DNA of 64,000 nucleotides, from NCBI GenBank assembly GCA_031261705.1, contig JAISJD010000050.1:62001-126000 (forward strand). Reading direction: 5' to 3'. Position 1 is the first letter of the stretch. Each line of letters starts with the position of its first letter. Below the pieces are notes generated by a model. That model made no database searches, was not told where the DNA came from, and was given only the letters and a program-made list of their open reading frames with translations. The position numbers and the translations under genes are program-made. Positions 1-10,395 of this stretch are shown here, piece after piece. The DNA is from Lactobacillales bacterium. GTDB lineage: Bacteria; Bacillota; Bacilli; Lactobacillales; Streptococcaceae.

Positions 1-405
1 ACGAGTCACGACGCCAACTGTTAATGAACCTAATTGTTTTGAGATACGTGCAACGATTGGTGCAGCACCTGTACCAGTTCCACCACCCATACCAGCAGTG
101 ATAAAGACCATGTCGGCTCCTTGTAAAGCTTCAGTTAATTGAGCTTCACTTTCTTCAGCAGCTTTTTGTCCAATTTCTGGTTGTGCGCCAGCACCTAAAC
201 CACGAGTTAATTTAGGGCCTAATTGAATAATCGTTTCAGCCTTTGAGCTTTTTAATGCTTGTACATCAGTATTTGCAGCGATAAATTCAACGCCACTTAC
301 ATTTTCTTCAATCATACGGTTGACAGCATTGCCACCGCCGCCACCGACACCAATGACTTTAATCACAGCGCCCGCGTTTAAATTATTATCAAATGAAATT
401 TCCAT
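1..405 (-). CDS. ftsZ: Cell division GTPase FtsZ, N-terminal part (cut by window edge)
   Basis: FtsZ is the tubulin-like GTPase that polymerises into the cytoplasmic Z-ring and recruits the divisome. The first 135 residues are visible and the rest lies before position 1. The nucleotide-binding start ([12 protein letters not shown], about residues 20-31) and the tubulin signature GGGTGTG (residues 107-113) are intact. The ATG at 405 follows an AGGAGG ribosome site. The gene is the last visible member of the dcw cluster, 25 bp downstream of ftsA, the usual Firmicute arrangement. Identity is certain from motif and context; only the C-terminal tail that binds FtsA and SepF cannot be judged. Confidence 0.98.
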   Translation of the reverse strand, partial: MEISFDNNLNAGAVIKVIGVGGGGGNAVNRMIEENVSGVEFIAANTDVQALKSSKAETIIQLGPKLTRGLGAGAQPEIGQKAAEESEAQLTEALQGADMVFITAGMGGGTGTGAAPIVARISKQLGSLTVGVVTR

Positions 406-430
406 TGTTCGTTTAGCCTCCTAGTTCGTC

Positions 431-1774
431 TTAATCAAAGATATTGTTTAAAAATCCTTTTGCCTTATCAAGTAAGCCAGGACCTTTTTCTTTTGGTTCT
501 TCATAGTAGTCATCATAACCATAATCATCTGGTTTATAGTCTTCTTGAGGCACTTGTGAATAATTTGGAGCAGCTGATTGAGCAACTTGTGTCGGTTTTG
601 GAATGGTCCGTTCGCCAGTAATTGCTCCTTTTGAGATATGGTAAATATCATTCAAGCTTGCAGCATATTCAACCAAGCTAATCACATTAGTAAATACTGG
701 ATTTCTAAGACCCATGTGATTTGGTACAAATAGTTTCACATTGACATCTAAAATGTCTTGAGCTAGCTCAACAACACCTGGTAAGCTTGCACCACCACCA
801 GTAAGAACAACGCCACCCGGTAAGTCTAGCGCATCAATATCACGCAACACTTCACGAGATTTTTGGAAAATTTGTTCTACACGAGCTTCGATAATTTCAG
901 ATAGATATTTTTCATCAATTTTGATTGGTTCAGATTTCCCAATAACATCCACTGGAAATTCTTCATTTGAAGAAGTCCGTGATGGATAAGCATCCCCATA
1001 ATTTACTTTTAATGCTTCTGCATTATTAAATGAAGTATTTAAAACAACGGAAATATCCCGTGTGACGAATTCGCCACCTTCTGGATTCACATCAGTAAAT
1101 TTCAACTGTTTATCGTGCATAACCGCAGTCGTCGTTTGACCGCCACCCATGTCAATCACAGTTGTTCCAAAGTCACGTTCTCCATCAGATAAAATAGATT
1201 CAGTTAGCGCAAGTGGAGCAATGATTAACTCATCAAGTACCAAACCAGCTTTTTCAACTGTTGAAGTTAAGTTATGAACGATGGTTTTTGGACCAGTAAA
1301 CAATAATCCAAACATTTCTAAACGAACACCAATCATTCCACGTGGATCTTTGATTCCTTCAAAACCATCTACGGTAAACTCTTGCGGCAAAATGCTTACA
1401 ATTTGTCGTTCGGGAGGGACTGAACGTACTAATGCCGCTGAAGCAACATTGCGCACATCTTCATCTGTAATTTCTTTTGAATCACTGTTTACAGCAATCA
1501 TTCCTTGACAAGTTTCCACTTGTAAAAGATTTGCTGGTAAACCAACATTTACATTGGTGATTTTGATTCCTGCTTTTTCTTCTGCTTGTCTAATTGCACG
1601 TTGGATAGATTGGACTGTCTTGTCAATATCGACAATAATCCCGCGATTCAATCCTTCTGATTTTGCATTCCCAACGCCAATAATATTCATTTGGCCCTCG
1701 ATGTATTCAGCGACAACAACTTTTATAGATGTTGTGCCAATATCAAGTCCAGTGTAAAGACCTGTTTTTGCCAT
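431..1774 (-). CDS. ftsA: Cell division protein FtsA, Z-ring membrane tether
   Basis: FtsA is an actin-fold ATPase that binds the FtsZ tail and anchors the Z-ring to the inner face of the membrane. The phosphate-binding start GLDIGTTSIKVVV (residues 9-21), an internal DMGGGQTT segment and a GVVLTGGGASLPG loop are typical of the family. The protein ends in a short amphipathic helix (about residues 430-447, LLDKAKGFLNNIF) after an acidic tyrosine-rich linker, as expected for membrane targeting. Its 447 residues fit the family. The ATG at 1774 has an AGGAGGG ribosome site. It lies between divIB and ftsZ; the 175-bp gap upstream may hold a promoter that would allow ftsAZ to be expressed separately. 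Confidence 0.98.
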   Translation of the reverse strand: MAKTGLYTGLDIGTTSIKVVVAEYIEGQMNIIGVGNAKSEGLNRGIIVDIDKTVQSIQRAIRQAEEKAGIKITNVNVGLPANLLQVETCQGMIAVNSDSKEITDEDVRNVASAALVRSVPPERQIVSILPQEFTVDGFEGIKDPRGMIGVRLEMFGLLFTGPKTIVHNLTSTVEKAGLVLDELIIAPLALTESILSDGERDFGTTVIDMGGGQTTTAVMHDKQLKFTDVNPEGGEFVTRDISVVLNTSFNNAEALKVNYGDAYPSRTSSNEEFPVDVIGKSEPIKIDEKYLSEIIEARVEQIFQKSREVLRDIDALDLPGGVVLTGGGASLPGVVELAQDILDVNVKLFVPNHMGLRNPVFTNVISLVEYAASLNDIYHISKGAITGERTIPKPTQVAQSAAPNYSQVPQEDYKPDDYGYDDYYEEPKEKGPGLLDKAKGFLNNIFD

Positions 1775-1804
1775 GAATAAGGTTCCCTCCTGTATATTTT
1801 TTCT

Positions 1805-1833
1805 TCTAAATTAGTTAATTTTCAATAAGTCAA
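1805..1833 (-). promoter_or_regulatory. Possible ftsAZ promoter
   Basis: On the minus strand TTGACT (1833-1828) is followed after 17 bp by a weak -10 TTTAGA (1810-1805), just ahead of the ftsA ribosome site. The gap between divIB and ftsA (175 bp) is the widest in this half of the cluster, which fits a local promoter. The -10 match is poor, so this is a suggestion only. Confidence 0.3.
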
Positions 1834-1949
1834 TAATGATAGTCTCACTTCTTTTAAGTTTAACATAAAAACCGTAATTCTTGTATGTTTTTCTACTAAC
1901 ATTTTTAACTTTTACATGAATTTTCTTTACGTTTTCATTAAAAAAATGA

Positions 1950-2990
1950 TTACTCATCTGTTTCAGGAGAAATAGCCTCTTCGTCACTAGAAGATAGAGT
2001 GGACGATTCTTCTGTTTTTTCTCCCTTATCGTTTTCTTCTTCCACTTTTGAGTAAGGATAAGAGTAAATTGCTACTTCCATATCCACAACCCCATTTTCT
2101 TCCATTTGACTTGCAACTTGCGGGTAATACTTCATTTTTGTAGAAATATCCTCAATCGAAATCTTCACTTCGTTTTTGTCTTTCATCGCAATCGTTAGTA
2201 AATCTGGATTAGAATTTGACGGAGTTAGCTTCACATTTAGAATTAAAGAACGCAAGTTATTATCTAGTTCATCATACTGCTTGATTAGCTCAGAAATAAG
2301 CTTTTCATTGCTTGCAAATTGTTCTAGGATTAGAGAACCATCGGCTGGTTTAGCTACCTCTTCATCTGTCAATGGGAAACCATTTTCTAAAATGGGATGA
2401 TATTTACCTCCCTCAAATTCATAAGCTACCACTTTAAATTCCGTTAATTTTAATTGGAAAGTGTTAATGCCAGAAAGTTTAATATCGGCAGTTTTCACTC
2501 TTGGAATCTGTGCAACCACATTTTTTTCATAAACAGAACGTTTGTAATATTGTTTCCAAATGGGTTGTCCTTCTTGAAGTTTGCTCACTTGTAAAACTTG
2601 ATTGGCATTCACCACACCATTCCCAGAAATTTCCACACTTTCTAGCTTACTTAGTGGGGACACTTGATAGACAGCTACTGCCGTTCCTGCAAGGAAAACT
2701 CCGACAATCACAGATAAACGACGAATGAGTTTTTTATTCCGCTGTTTCTTCATTTTTGGAAGCTTCGTAGCAAACGATTGATAGTCCTTTTCTTTAGAAT
2801 CCTCGCTCATTTCGCTTTCTGAGGTTTCATTACTACTTTCAGCCTCCTCATGATTTTCGGCGTTCTCATCTTCCTCTTCTTGCCAAGGAATTTCCTTTCC
2901 CTGCTCTTTTAGGTATTTTTGGTTTTCAATTTGCCAAGGAGTGAGTGGTGGCTCCTGATCGGAAGGGGTATTTTGTTTCTTTCTGCTCAT
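1950..2990 (-). CDS. divIB: Cell division protein DivIB (FtsQ-like)
   Basis: DivIB is a bitopic divisome protein that works with FtsL and DivIC to control septal wall synthesis. Residues 1-89 form a charged cytoplasmic tail rich in Glu and Lys. A single membrane span follows at about 90-110, then a POTRA (FtsQ-type) domain starting near LSKLESVEISGNGVV (about 113-127), the beta domain, and a Ser/Glu-rich C-terminal tail outside the cell. The long acidic N-terminus is usual in enterococci. It lies between murG and ftsA, its standard position, and the ATG has a GGAGGAG site. Confidence 0.95.
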   Translation of the reverse strand: MSRKKQNTPSDQEPPLTPWQIENQKYLKEQGKEIPWQEEEDENAENHEEAESSNETSESEMSEDSKEKDYQSFATKLPKMKKQRNKKLIRRLSVIVGVFLAGTAVAVYQVSPLSKLESVEISGNGVVNANQVLQVSKLQEGQPIWKQYYKRSVYEKNVVAQIPRVKTADIKLSGINTFQLKLTEFKVVAYEFEGGKYHPILENGFPLTDEEVAKPADGSLILEQFASNEKLISELIKQYDELDNNLRSLILNVKLTPSNSNPDLLTIAMKDKNEVKISIEDISTKMKYYPQVASQMEENGVVDMEVAIYSYPYSKVEEENDKGEKTEESSTLSSSDEEAISPETDE

Positions 2991-3045
2991 TTACAACGCT
3001 CCTCCTTGCAACAAAATTTTTACAACTTGTGCATTTTTAATCGTA

Positions 3046-4140
3046 TTACTTAATAATTTCTTTAACAACTGATAATAATTTCTCTGCGGAATTTGGGACA
3101 CCCTCCCTAAGAGAAGCCTGCGACATTTTTTCCAAAACAGATTTGTCTAACATAATGGAATCAATTGCTTGAACTAAACTCTCCCCAGTCAGTTCATCAT
3201 CCTTAATCATGAGTACAGCACCTGCATTAACTAAATTTTGTGCATTCTTCGTCTGGTGATCATTTGTCACATACGGACTTGGAATCAAGATTCCAGGAAG
3301 TCCTAGAGCGGTCATTTCCGCAATAGACGTGGCTCCTGCTCTTCCCACCATAAGATTGGCATTTGCTAAAACATCTGCCATCTTACTAATATATGGTCGA
3401 ACACGTACATTTGTCAATTTATCTTCGGCTTCCTTAAAGTTTTCTTCAAATTCTTTATAATATCTTTCACCCGAAGCATACAAAACTTGATAATTTTTTC
3501 CTTCAAATTTTGGTAATGCCTCTACAAAGGCTTGATTGATTTTAAGAGCCCCTCGACTTCCACCAAAAATAACAACAGTTGGTTGTTCTACTTTCAAATC
3601 ATATTCCTTCAAAATATCCGATTTAGAAATATCTGTCACCTCTTGCGCCCGAGGATTCCCTGTAAACACTACCTTTTCTTTTGGAAAATATTCTTCCACC
3701 CCATGAAAAGAAGTAGCAATTTTTGTTGCATAACGACTTAAAAATTTATTCGTCACACCGGGAACACTGTTTTGTTCATGGACAATTGTTGGGATGCCTA
3801 GCTTACTAGCCATGTAAACGACCGATCCCGACACATAACCACCTGTACCAATAACGACATCAGGTTTAAACTCACGAATTAATTTTTTCGCACGCTTTAG
3901 ACTGTTTAAAAATAGATAAACTGTGCGAATATTTTCAGGACTTAGTGAACGACGAAACCCTTGAATTTCAATTGTTTCAAACGGCACACCTGCTTCAGGA
4001 ACAATTTTATCTTCTAGTCCCTTTTTCGTCCCAACATAAAGGACTTGTGTATCTGGTTCAACAGATTTTAAATATTTTAAGAAAGCAAGTGCGGGGTAAA
4101 TATGCCCCCCTGTGCCACCACCTGTAACCATTACTCTCAT
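3046..4140 (-). CDS. murG: UDP-GlcNAc:lipid I transferase MurG
   Basis: MurG adds N-acetylglucosamine from UDP-GlcNAc to lipid I, giving lipid II on the cytoplasmic membrane face; it is a GT-B glycosyltransferase. The glycine-rich loop [14 protein letters not shown] (residues 6-19) and the second loop GGSRGA are both present, as is the sugar-nucleotide segment [10 protein letters not shown]. At 364 residues it has the family length. Its ATG overlaps the murD stop as ATGA, so the two are translationally coupled. Confidence 0.98.
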   Translation of the reverse strand: MRVMVTGGGTGGHIYPALAFLKYLKSVEPDTQVLYVGTKKGLEDKIVPEAGVPFETIEIQGFRRSLSPENIRTVYLFLNSLKRAKKLIREFKPDVVIGTGGYVSGSVVYMASKLGIPTIVHEQNSVPGVTNKFLSRYATKIATSFHGVEEYFPKEKVVFTGNPRAQEVTDISKSDILKEYDLKVEQPTVVIFGGSRGALKINQAFVEALPKFEGKNYQVLYASGERYYKEFEENFKEAEDKLTNVRVRPYISKMADVLANANLMVGRAGATSIAEMTALGLPGILIPSPYVTNDHQTKNAQNLVNAGAVLMIKDDELTGESLVQAIDSIMLDKSVLEKMSQASLREGVPNSAEKLLSVVKEIIK

Positions 4141-5516
4141 TGAGCTTCATCCTTTTCTTTTCGTAATTTATCCACGGCAGCCATAAATTTATCTCCACGA
4201 ATTTCAAAATTTTTGTACTGATCCCAAGAAGCATTGGCAGGAGAAAGTAAAATAACATCTCCCTCGTCGCTTAAATCAAAAGCCAGCTGTACTGCGGTTT
4301 CTGCATTTTCAGTAGGAAGAATTGTTGAAATACCTGCTTTCTTTGCTGATTCAATTAACTTATCCTTGGTTTCTCCAAAGACAATCATTCCTTTAACTCC
4401 TTTAATTGCTGGAATAAGCGCATCAAACCCATTACCACGATCTAAACCACCTGCCAGTAAAATAACCTTTTCATTCTCAAAACCGCTTAAAGCCATTTCA
4501 GTAGCCAAAATATTGGTTGCCTTTGAGTCATTGTAAAAACGACGATTTTCAATTTGCCCAATATATTGTGTCCGATGTGGTACACCATGGAAGGAACTTA
4601 ATACACGATGAATCGCTTCATTTGACACCTGACGAAGTTTGCCAACAGCAATCGCAGCTAACGCATTTTCAACATTATGCGCACCCGGAACCCCAAGTTC
4701 ACTTACAGAAATAATCGCTTCTCCACGGAAATAGAGTACTCCATTTTCTAAATAAGCACCATCGACCTTTTCATTTGTAGAAAACGGTAAAATTTGTGCC
4801 TTCGAAGTCTTAGCAAGCACCATTAGTTCCTCTTGGTTCGCATTTAGCACAAGAACATCTTTATCAGTCATGTTTTGTTGAATCCGCCATTTCGCTTTGA
4901 CGTATTCTTCACGGCTTCCATGATAGTCAAGATGTGCTTCATAAATATTGGTAATCACAGCAATCTCAGGATGAAACTCTATTGTTCCTAATAACTGAAA
5001 ACTAGAGAGCTCCATCACTAGCTCGTCATCGTTAGTTGCCTCTTGGGCTACGGTACTGGCTGGATAACCGATATTTCCTGACAAACGTGCTTGACCTTTT
5101 TTACGTTCTTCATTCAAAATTAAACCAATCATTGTTGTCGTCGTTGTTTTCCCATTGGTTCCTGTAATTCCAATAATTGGTGCTTCGCTAATTTCATAAG
5201 CAAGCTCCACTTCAGTAACAATCGGGATATTCTTTTCCAATGCTTTTTCAATCAACGGATTAGAATAAGGAATCCCCGGATTTTTAACAACTAACTCAAA
5301 TTCTTCATCCATTAATTCAATTGGATGTCCACCAGTAATTACTCGAATTCCTTCATTTAATAAATCTTGTGCATCTGGATTTTCTTCAAATTTTTTAAAG
5401 TCATTTACAGTAACAAACGCTCCAAGCTCTGACAATAATTTTGCCGCGCTCACACCACTTTTAGCCAATCCCAAAACAAGCACTTTTTTGTTCTCATATT
5501 TGGTAATTTTTTTCAA
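4137..5516 (-). CDS. murD: UDP-MurNAc-L-Ala:D-glutamate ligase MurD
   Basis: MurD adds D-glutamate to UDP-MurNAc-L-alanine in the cytoplasm using ATP. The Rossmann-like start ([16 protein letters not shown]) binds the nucleotide precursor, the Mur-ligase P-loop GTNGKTT is at residues 119-125, and the central HLDYHGS motif and C-terminal [17 protein letters not shown] segment are intact. The length of 459 is normal. It overlaps murG by 4 bp. Unlike most members of the cluster it is separated from mraY by 136 bp carrying a terminator hairpin and a possible promoter, so murD-murG may be transcribed partly on their own. Confidence 0.98.
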   Translation of the reverse strand: MKKITKYENKKVLVLGLAKSGVSAAKLLSELGAFVTVNDFKKFEENPDAQDLLNEGIRVITGGHPIELMDEEFELVVKNPGIPYSNPLIEKALEKNIPIVTEVELAYEISEAPIIGITGTNGKTTTTTMIGLILNEERKKGQARLSGNIGYPASTVAQEATNDDELVMELSSFQLLGTIEFHPEIAVITNIYEAHLDYHGSREEYVKAKWRIQQNMTDKDVLVLNANQEELMVLAKTSKAQILPFSTNEKVDGAYLENGVLYFRGEAIISVSELGVPGAHNVENALAAIAVGKLRQVSNEAIHRVLSSFHGVPHRTQYIGQIENRRFYNDSKATNILATEMALSGFENEKVILLAGGLDRGNGFDALIPAIKGVKGMIVFGETKDKLIESAKKAGISTILPTENAETAVQLAFDLSDEGDVILLSPANASWDQYKNFEIRGDKFMAAVDKLRKEKDEAQ

Positions 5517-5555
5517 TCAGATCAACCTCTTTTGCTTTTTCATACATACCTTTTA

Positions 5556-5584
5556 AAAGTACCACTAACAGTGCGAAATATCAA
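5556..5584 (-). promoter_or_regulatory. Possible promoter ahead of murD
   Basis: Downstream of the mraY-murD terminator, TTGATA (5584-5579) is followed after exactly 17 bp by TACTTT (5561-5556) on the minus strand. The -10 box is weak, but a promoter here would explain how murD onward is expressed past the terminator. Confidence 0.35.
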
Positions 5585-5608
5585 TAATTCTCTTCAATTT
5601 TTAATGAA

Positions 5609-5641
5609 TAAAAAACGTACGAAAAGGAATCGTACGTTTAA
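5609..5641 (-). terminator. Intrinsic terminator between mraY and murD
   Basis: A perfect 9-bp stem, AAACGTACG paired with CGTACGTTT (5613-5621 with 5631-5639), has a 9-nt loop and ends in a run of Ts on the minus strand. It has the full shape of a rho-independent terminator and lies inside the dcw cluster, which is unusual. Confidence 0.75.
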
Positions 5642-5652
5642 AAGTTTTTTTG

Positions 5653-6639
5653 TTATAAAACGATAATGAGTGCAATAATCGAAGCAATCGCTCCAACAAT
5701 CCAGAAAACAATATCCACCTTCCACTCACTCCATCTTTTCCCTTTGCCAGTGATTCCTCCAAGCTCGAAATGATGATGAATAGGGGTCATTGCAAAAATA
5801 CGTTTCCCGCCAGTAAGTTTGAAATAAGTGACTTGCAGCATTACACTTAACGTTTCAATCACATAGACAAACCCAATCAGCAGTAATGTCCATTCTTGAT
5901 GAAGTAAACTTGAAATTGCTGCTAAAATCCCCCCAAGTGCAAGAGAACCAACATCTCCCATGAAAATCTTTGCTGGCTTATGATTATAACCGAAAAATCC
6001 GAGTAAACCACCAATCGTTGCAACAATCATCACTAAAACGTCATACTGTTGCTGTTTCCAAGCAATGATTCCGTAAGCAATAAAAGAAATTGTTGCCAAT
6101 ATAGAAACTAGACCATCTAGCCCATCTGTCAGATTCACCGCATTTGAAAAACCGACCAACCAAATAACAATAAACACTCCGTAAAATAACCCGATTGGCA
6201 ACTCCCAAATACCAAAAATATTAATCGTGTCTGGAAGTCCTTCGCTCTGATAAACAAGGAAGAAAATGATTCCTCCAATAATTTGTCCTACAAGTTTCTG
6301 CCAAGAAGTTAAGCCCATATTTCTTTTCAAAAAGATTTTAATAAAATCATCTAAAAATCCAAGCAAACCATATAATACAAGGATAAATAATAAAATCAAA
6401 ACTTGTGGCGTTAATTCATTGAACCACAAACCCGTAATCACTACTGAAATCACGATAGCAATCAGGAAAACGAACCCACCCATGGTCGGCGTTCCCGCCT
6501 TTGCTTCATGTTGTTTTACTTCCTCTAAGGTTTGTTGACCATATTTTTTTTGTTTGAAATAGCTGATAAACAATGGCATTGCGCACACCGTTATAGCAAA
6601 GCTTATCACGAGTGGAATGATATATTGTGTTAGCTGCAT
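5653..6639 (-). CDS. mraY: Phospho-MurNAc-pentapeptide transferase MraY
   Basis: MraY moves phospho-MurNAc-pentapeptide from UDP to undecaprenyl phosphate, making lipid I in the membrane. About ten hydrophobic spans cover the 328 residues. The catalytic aspartates lie in NLTDGLDGL and in the [10 protein letters not shown] segment, and the family histidine motif [11 protein letters not shown] is near the C-terminus. The ATG follows an AAAGGAG site. The gene sits 32 bp from the transpeptidase gene and is followed by a terminator before murD. Confidence 0.98.
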   Translation of the reverse strand: MQLTQYIIPLVISFAITVCAMPLFISYFKQKKYGQQTLEEVKQHEAKAGTPTMGGFVFLIAIVISVVITGLWFNELTPQVLILLFILVLYGLLGFLDDFIKIFLKRNMGLTSWQKLVGQIIGGIIFFLVYQSEGLPDTINIFGIWELPIGLFYGVFIVIWLVGFSNAVNLTDGLDGLVSILATISFIAYGIIAWKQQQYDVLVMIVATIGGLLGFFGYNHKPAKIFMGDVGSLALGGILAAISSLLHQEWTLLLIGFVYVIETLSVMLQVTYFKLTGGKRIFAMTPIHHHFELGGITGKGKRWSEWKVDIVFWIVGAIASIIALIIVL

Positions 6640-6671
6640 TTTTGTTCTCCTTTAGTTCTTCGCATCGTTTT

Positions 6672-8903
6672 TTAATTGGATAAATTAATTTTCAGTGTGT
6701 CGCCTTCGTTAACCTTTGCATTAAATACTATGCTTTGGTCTTTTGCTACACCGTCACCATTAAGTTCCAATTTAATATTCATTAATTTTTCAAGTTTTTC
6801 TAAATCTGACCGTGTCCAACCAATCACATCAGGCATCGTCATATTTCCAGTCGTTCTAAACATTAATTTTTGGTTGGGCAACAATTTATTGCCCGCCTTT
6901 GTCGATTGTTCAGCAACCTTTGTCCCGTCACCTACAATAATCGGGTCTAAAATTTCACGTCGAGCCTTCAAGCAAGAAGTATTAATTCCTTCTCCTTTAT
7001 AATTGACAATCTTAATTTCTTCTGGCACTCCGGCTTTAGCTTCAAGGGTTCCTCCGTCCACTTCTAATGCTAGTTTTAACATAGTGTTAACGAAAGGCCC
7101 AAGCAAATCATCTTTACTCGTTCCCGGTTTCGGTTGCTTCATCGTCACATATAAAACATATTTAGGATCATCCGTTGGAGCAACGATTGCCACAGAATAG
7201 ACATAATCCGTGTCTCCACCTAAATATCCAGCAGATGTTTGAGAACCAATCTGTGCTGTCCCAGTTTTCGCTGACAAGCGCACTCCCGGAACAGCGTATA
7301 AACCTCTTCCTAATTTTTGACTATAAGCTGAACCCCATTGAGGATCTTCGACCACTCCAACCATATACTCAAGTAATGTATTCGCTGTTTCTGGACGAAT
7401 AGGGTGCCCTACTACTTCTGGCTCAGAAACCCTTTCCTGCCCATTATCAGGATTCACTATCTTACTAATGTAATGTGGTTGAAGCATTGCCCCTTGATTT
7501 GCAATTGCTGAAAAGGCCTTCATCATTTGAAAATCTGTCGTAAACATTGCTTGTCCAAACGAACTCATTGCTTTATCCACTGGGTTATCTCCCGCTAAGG
7601 TGCCAGATTGTTCAGAGGTCAAGCCCGAGTTTGTGGAGCGACCAAAACCAAAAGCAATCTGATAATCTGTCAGCTTCTCACCTAAGCCTTGTTCAAGGTG
7701 GACCATTCCGACGTTACTCGACCAAGTTAATGCTTGAAGATAGGTTAACGGATGTGCTCCTCTAGTACTCCAGTCATGGTCGTGTATCTCAGTATCATAA
7801 ACTTTAGTTTCTCCAGCCGTGTAAGTATCATTGGGATTAAATTGTCCTTCATTCACTGATGCTGCTGTCGTAATGACCTTCATTGTAGAACCTGGTTCAA
7901 ATTGATCACCGACGATTCTATCCGGCCAGACATCTTCATTATCAAAGCCTGCCTTAGTATCAGGATTAAAAGTTGGACGTTGACTAAGCGCCACAATATC
8001 CCCAGTTTTTGCTTCCATCAAGACCGCTGTCATTGATTTTGGCGTATATTTTTCATTTGTTTCGTCCATTAAGGATTCCATATAGTTTTGTAAACGAACA
8101 TCTAAAGTTGTATAAATATCTTGTCCATCTTTAGCTGGAATCGTTGACTCACTGGTGCCCGGTAATGGATTGCCTGCCGAGTCTTTTTCATAGAATTGTT
8201 TTCCGTCTTTCCCACTTAGAATATCATCGTAGGCAGCCTCTAATCCGAGTACCCCTTTTAAGCCTTCCGCCTCATTATTTTCATTTAAGTTCGCCATACC
8301 GATAAAATGTGAGGCAAACTGGCCATTCGGATAACTACGACTTGGACGACTATCAAAGCCAATTCCTTTAATTTTTTGGTCTTTCAACTCTTTTTCAATA
8401 GCTTGTTTCTTACTTAAGTTAATATTTTTTCCCTTATTGCCAAACTCCACTTGAAATTGTTTGTTATTATGTCCTTGTGTAAGCCGTTTCAGTGTGTCAG
8501 CTTCATCAATGTCTAAGTATTTTTTTAATACACTAGCTACTGCACTAAAATCTTTTTCTTGTATATAAAGTTTTTCTTTATTCGAACCAACATATTTTTC
8601 ACTGATAATCGCAAAAACAGAATAAGAAGTGGCATCCTCTGCGATTGGGTTTCCATATCTATCTAAGATAGACCCTCGTTTCGCATAAATCGGCTCACTT
8701 CCCTGATATAATTCTTTGGTTTTTGCGTCCAAGGAAACGTTAGCAACTTTCCCTGTTCCAACTATCCAGGAAAAACGGACAACGAAGACAATAAAAACAA
8801 GAATAGTAATACCAAACAAAGTAACCCCAACAAGCCTTCGATTATTTGCAGGGCTTAAATTATTCTTATTGATAAATCGTTTGAATTTCCTTAATAATTT
8901 CAT
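6672..8903 (-). CDS. pbpX: Septal class B penicillin-binding protein with PASTA domains (PBP2X type)
   Basis: This membrane-anchored D,D-transpeptidase cross-links septal peptidoglycan and is a beta-lactam target. A short cytoplasmic N-terminus is followed by one membrane span (about residues 23-45), the class B dimerisation region, then the transpeptidase domain with catalytic STMK (S339), SSN (395-397) and KTG (546-548). Two PASTA repeats occupy roughly 615-743. This architecture matches pneumococcal PBP2X and the enterococcal dcw PBP (also named pbpC), not the PASTA-less proteobacterial FtsI. It sits between ftsL and mraY as expected. The three motifs are all canonical, so the enzyme should be active. 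Confidence 0.95.
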   Translation of the reverse strand: MKLLRKFKRFINKNNLSPANNRRLVGVTLFGITILVFIVFVVRFSWIVGTGKVANVSLDAKTKELYQGSEPIYAKRGSILDRYGNPIAEDATSYSVFAIISEKYVGSNKEKLYIQEKDFSAVASVLKKYLDIDEADTLKRLTQGHNNKQFQVEFGNKGKNINLSKKQAIEKELKDQKIKGIGFDSRPSRSYPNGQFASHFIGMANLNENNEAEGLKGVLGLEAAYDDILSGKDGKQFYEKDSAGNPLPGTSESTIPAKDGQDIYTTLDVRLQNYMESLMDETNEKYTPKSMTAVLMEAKTGDIVALSQRPTFNPDTKAGFDNEDVWPDRIVGDQFEPGSTMKVITTAASVNEGQFNPNDTYTAGETKVYDTEIHDHDWSTRGAHPLTYLQALTWSSNVGMVHLEQGLGEKLTDYQIAFGFGRSTNSGLTSEQSGTLAGDNPVDKAMSSFGQAMFTTDFQMMKAFSAIANQGAMLQPHYISKIVNPDNGQERVSEPEVVGHPIRPETANTLLEYMVGVVEDPQWGSAYSQKLGRGLYAVPGVRLSAKTGTAQIGSQTSAGYLGGDTDYVYSVAIVAPTDDPKYVLYVTMKQPKPGTSKDDLLGPFVNTMLKLALEVDGGTLEAKAGVPEEIKIVNYKGEGINTSCLKARREILDPIIVGDGTKVAEQSTKAGNKLLPNQKLMFRTTGNMTMPDVIGWTRSDLEKLEKLMNIKLELNGDGVAKDQSIVFNAKVNEGDTLKINLSN

Positions 8904-8906
8904 CTT

Positions 8907-9380
8907 TTATTTCACAGTCCTTATATTGTCGTCGTTTTTAGAAAGGCCCTTTTCCTCAGCAATTTTTTTCACACGTTCTGCATTTAATAGTTCCGTGCTT
9001 TGTTGCTTCAACTCTTCAATTCGACGTTCCTTCTTTGAAATATCTCCTTGAATCGTTGTTACTTCGTTCGTGGTCTCAGTAATCACTGTCCTGACATAAA
9101 TCATAGACACAGCAAATGATATGATAACAAAAACAATCGTGAGAAACAAGATTTTCTCTAAACGCGTAATTTTATTGAAACGTTTGTAAGGATTATGAGG
9201 ATTTACAGAATGCTGAATGGTTTCGTTTGGTTGTTTGATTTCTTCTATCTCAAGAGCTGACATATCGTCTACATCTGCTACTTGAGAGACATAATTGCTA
9301 TAACTTGTTGCTTGATAATAAGTTTCATCATAATTCACTGCATAATCATCATCAAAATGATACATTTTACGTTCAGCCAT
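8907..9380 (-). CDS. ftsL: Cell division protein FtsL
   Basis: FtsL is a small bitopic coiled-coil protein that partners DivIB and DivIC and helps activate the septal synthase. The 157 residues show an acidic, Tyr-rich cytoplasmic N-terminus, one membrane span (about 76-97), and an external heptad-rich segment containing ISKKERRIEELKQQSTELLN. The sequence itself evolves fast, so the call rests on topology, size and its fixed place between rsmH and the transpeptidase. The ATG at 9380 follows an AGGAGG site and the stop is 3 bp from the PBP start. Confidence 0.92.
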   Translation of the reverse strand: MAERKMYHFDDDYAVNYDETYYQATSYSNYVSQVADVDDMSALEIEEIKQPNETIQHSVNPHNPYKRFNKITRLEKILFLTIVFVIISFAVSMIYVRTVITETTNEVTTIQGDISKKERRIEELKQQSTELLNAERVKKIAEEKGLSKNDDNIRTVK

Positions 9381-9395
9381 TGTGAATCCTCCTTC

Positions 9396-10352
9396 CTACG
9401 TTTCTTTTACTTTCTCAGCAATGCGAAGTTTTGCACTCCGTGAGCGATTATTTTCTTCTAATTCTTTTTCACTTGGTAAAATTGGCTTACGATTAACCAA
9501 TTTTAGTACTGGTTGATACTCAACAGGTACCACGGGTAAGCCAGGTGGTAAATCACCTATTGAACTATACTCCTTGAACATGGTTTTGACAATACGATCT
9601 TCTAATGAGTGGAAAGTAATAACACTAATACGTCCCCCCACCTTTAATAAATCAATTGCTTGTTCCAAAGAATCCTCTTCTGCGCCAAGTTCATCATTTA
9701 CAGCAATGCGTACTGCTTGGAAAATCCGTTTTGCCGGATGTCCGCCTTTTCTACGAGCGGGAGCTGGAATTGCTTCCTTGATTAAATCCACCAGTTCCTC
9801 CGTCGTTTCAATCGGTTGATTTGCACGAGCTTGTTCAATCTTTCTAGCTATCTGTTTGGAGAATTTTTCCTCGCCATAACGAAAAAAAATCTTCACAAGT
9901 TCATTATATGAATAAGAGTTTACCACATCATAAGCAGAAAAATCAGTTTCTTGGTCCATCCTCATGTCTAAAGGAGCATTTTGATGATAGCTAAATCCGC
10001 GCTCTGCTTCGTCTAATTGCGGTGAGGATACGCCTAAATCGTATAAAATGCCATCCACTTTATCAACAGATAATTCATTTAATTTTTCTTTAAGATTGCG
10101 AAAATTCGACTTCACAAAAGTAACCATTCCTTTATCTACAAAAGGCTTTAATCGAATCCGTGCATTATCTAACGCTTTTTGATCTTGATCAAACGCATAA
10201 AGGTGTCCTTCTTCACCTAGTTGAGAAAGAAGATACTCTGAGTGTCCCGCACCACCTAATGTGCAATCTACATACACACCCTCTTTTTTTATTTCCAATC
10301 CATCGACTGTTTCATGTAACAGCACGGTATAATGCTTAAATTCAGCAGTCAT
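9396..10352 (-). CDS. rsmH: 16S rRNA (cytosine1402-N4)-methyltransferase RsmH (MraW)
   Basis: RsmH methylates N4 of C1402 in the 16S rRNA decoding centre using S-adenosylmethionine. The SAM loop [14 protein letters not shown] (about residues 29-42), the [19 protein letters not shown] block and the [15 protein letters not shown] block are diagnostic. At 318 residues it is full length. It lies between mraZ and ftsL as in nearly all dcw clusters. The N-terminal start ([16 protein letters not shown]) matches the family. Confidence 0.98.
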   Translation of the reverse strand: MTAEFKHYTVLLHETVDGLEIKKEGVYVDCTLGGAGHSEYLLSQLGEEGHLYAFDQDQKALDNARIRLKPFVDKGMVTFVKSNFRNLKEKLNELSVDKVDGILYDLGVSSPQLDEAERGFSYHQNAPLDMRMDQETDFSAYDVVNSYSYNELVKIFFRYGEEKFSKQIARKIEQARANQPIETTEELVDLIKEAIPAPARRKGGHPAKRIFQAVRIAVNDELGAEEDSLEQAIDLLKVGGRISVITFHSLEDRIVKTMFKEYSSIGDLPPGLPVVPVEYQPVLKLVNRKPILPSEKELEENNRSRSAKLRIAEKVKET

Positions 10353-10395
10353 TATTTAACCTCTTCTCAAAACAACATCTATTGTAAGTTTCACT

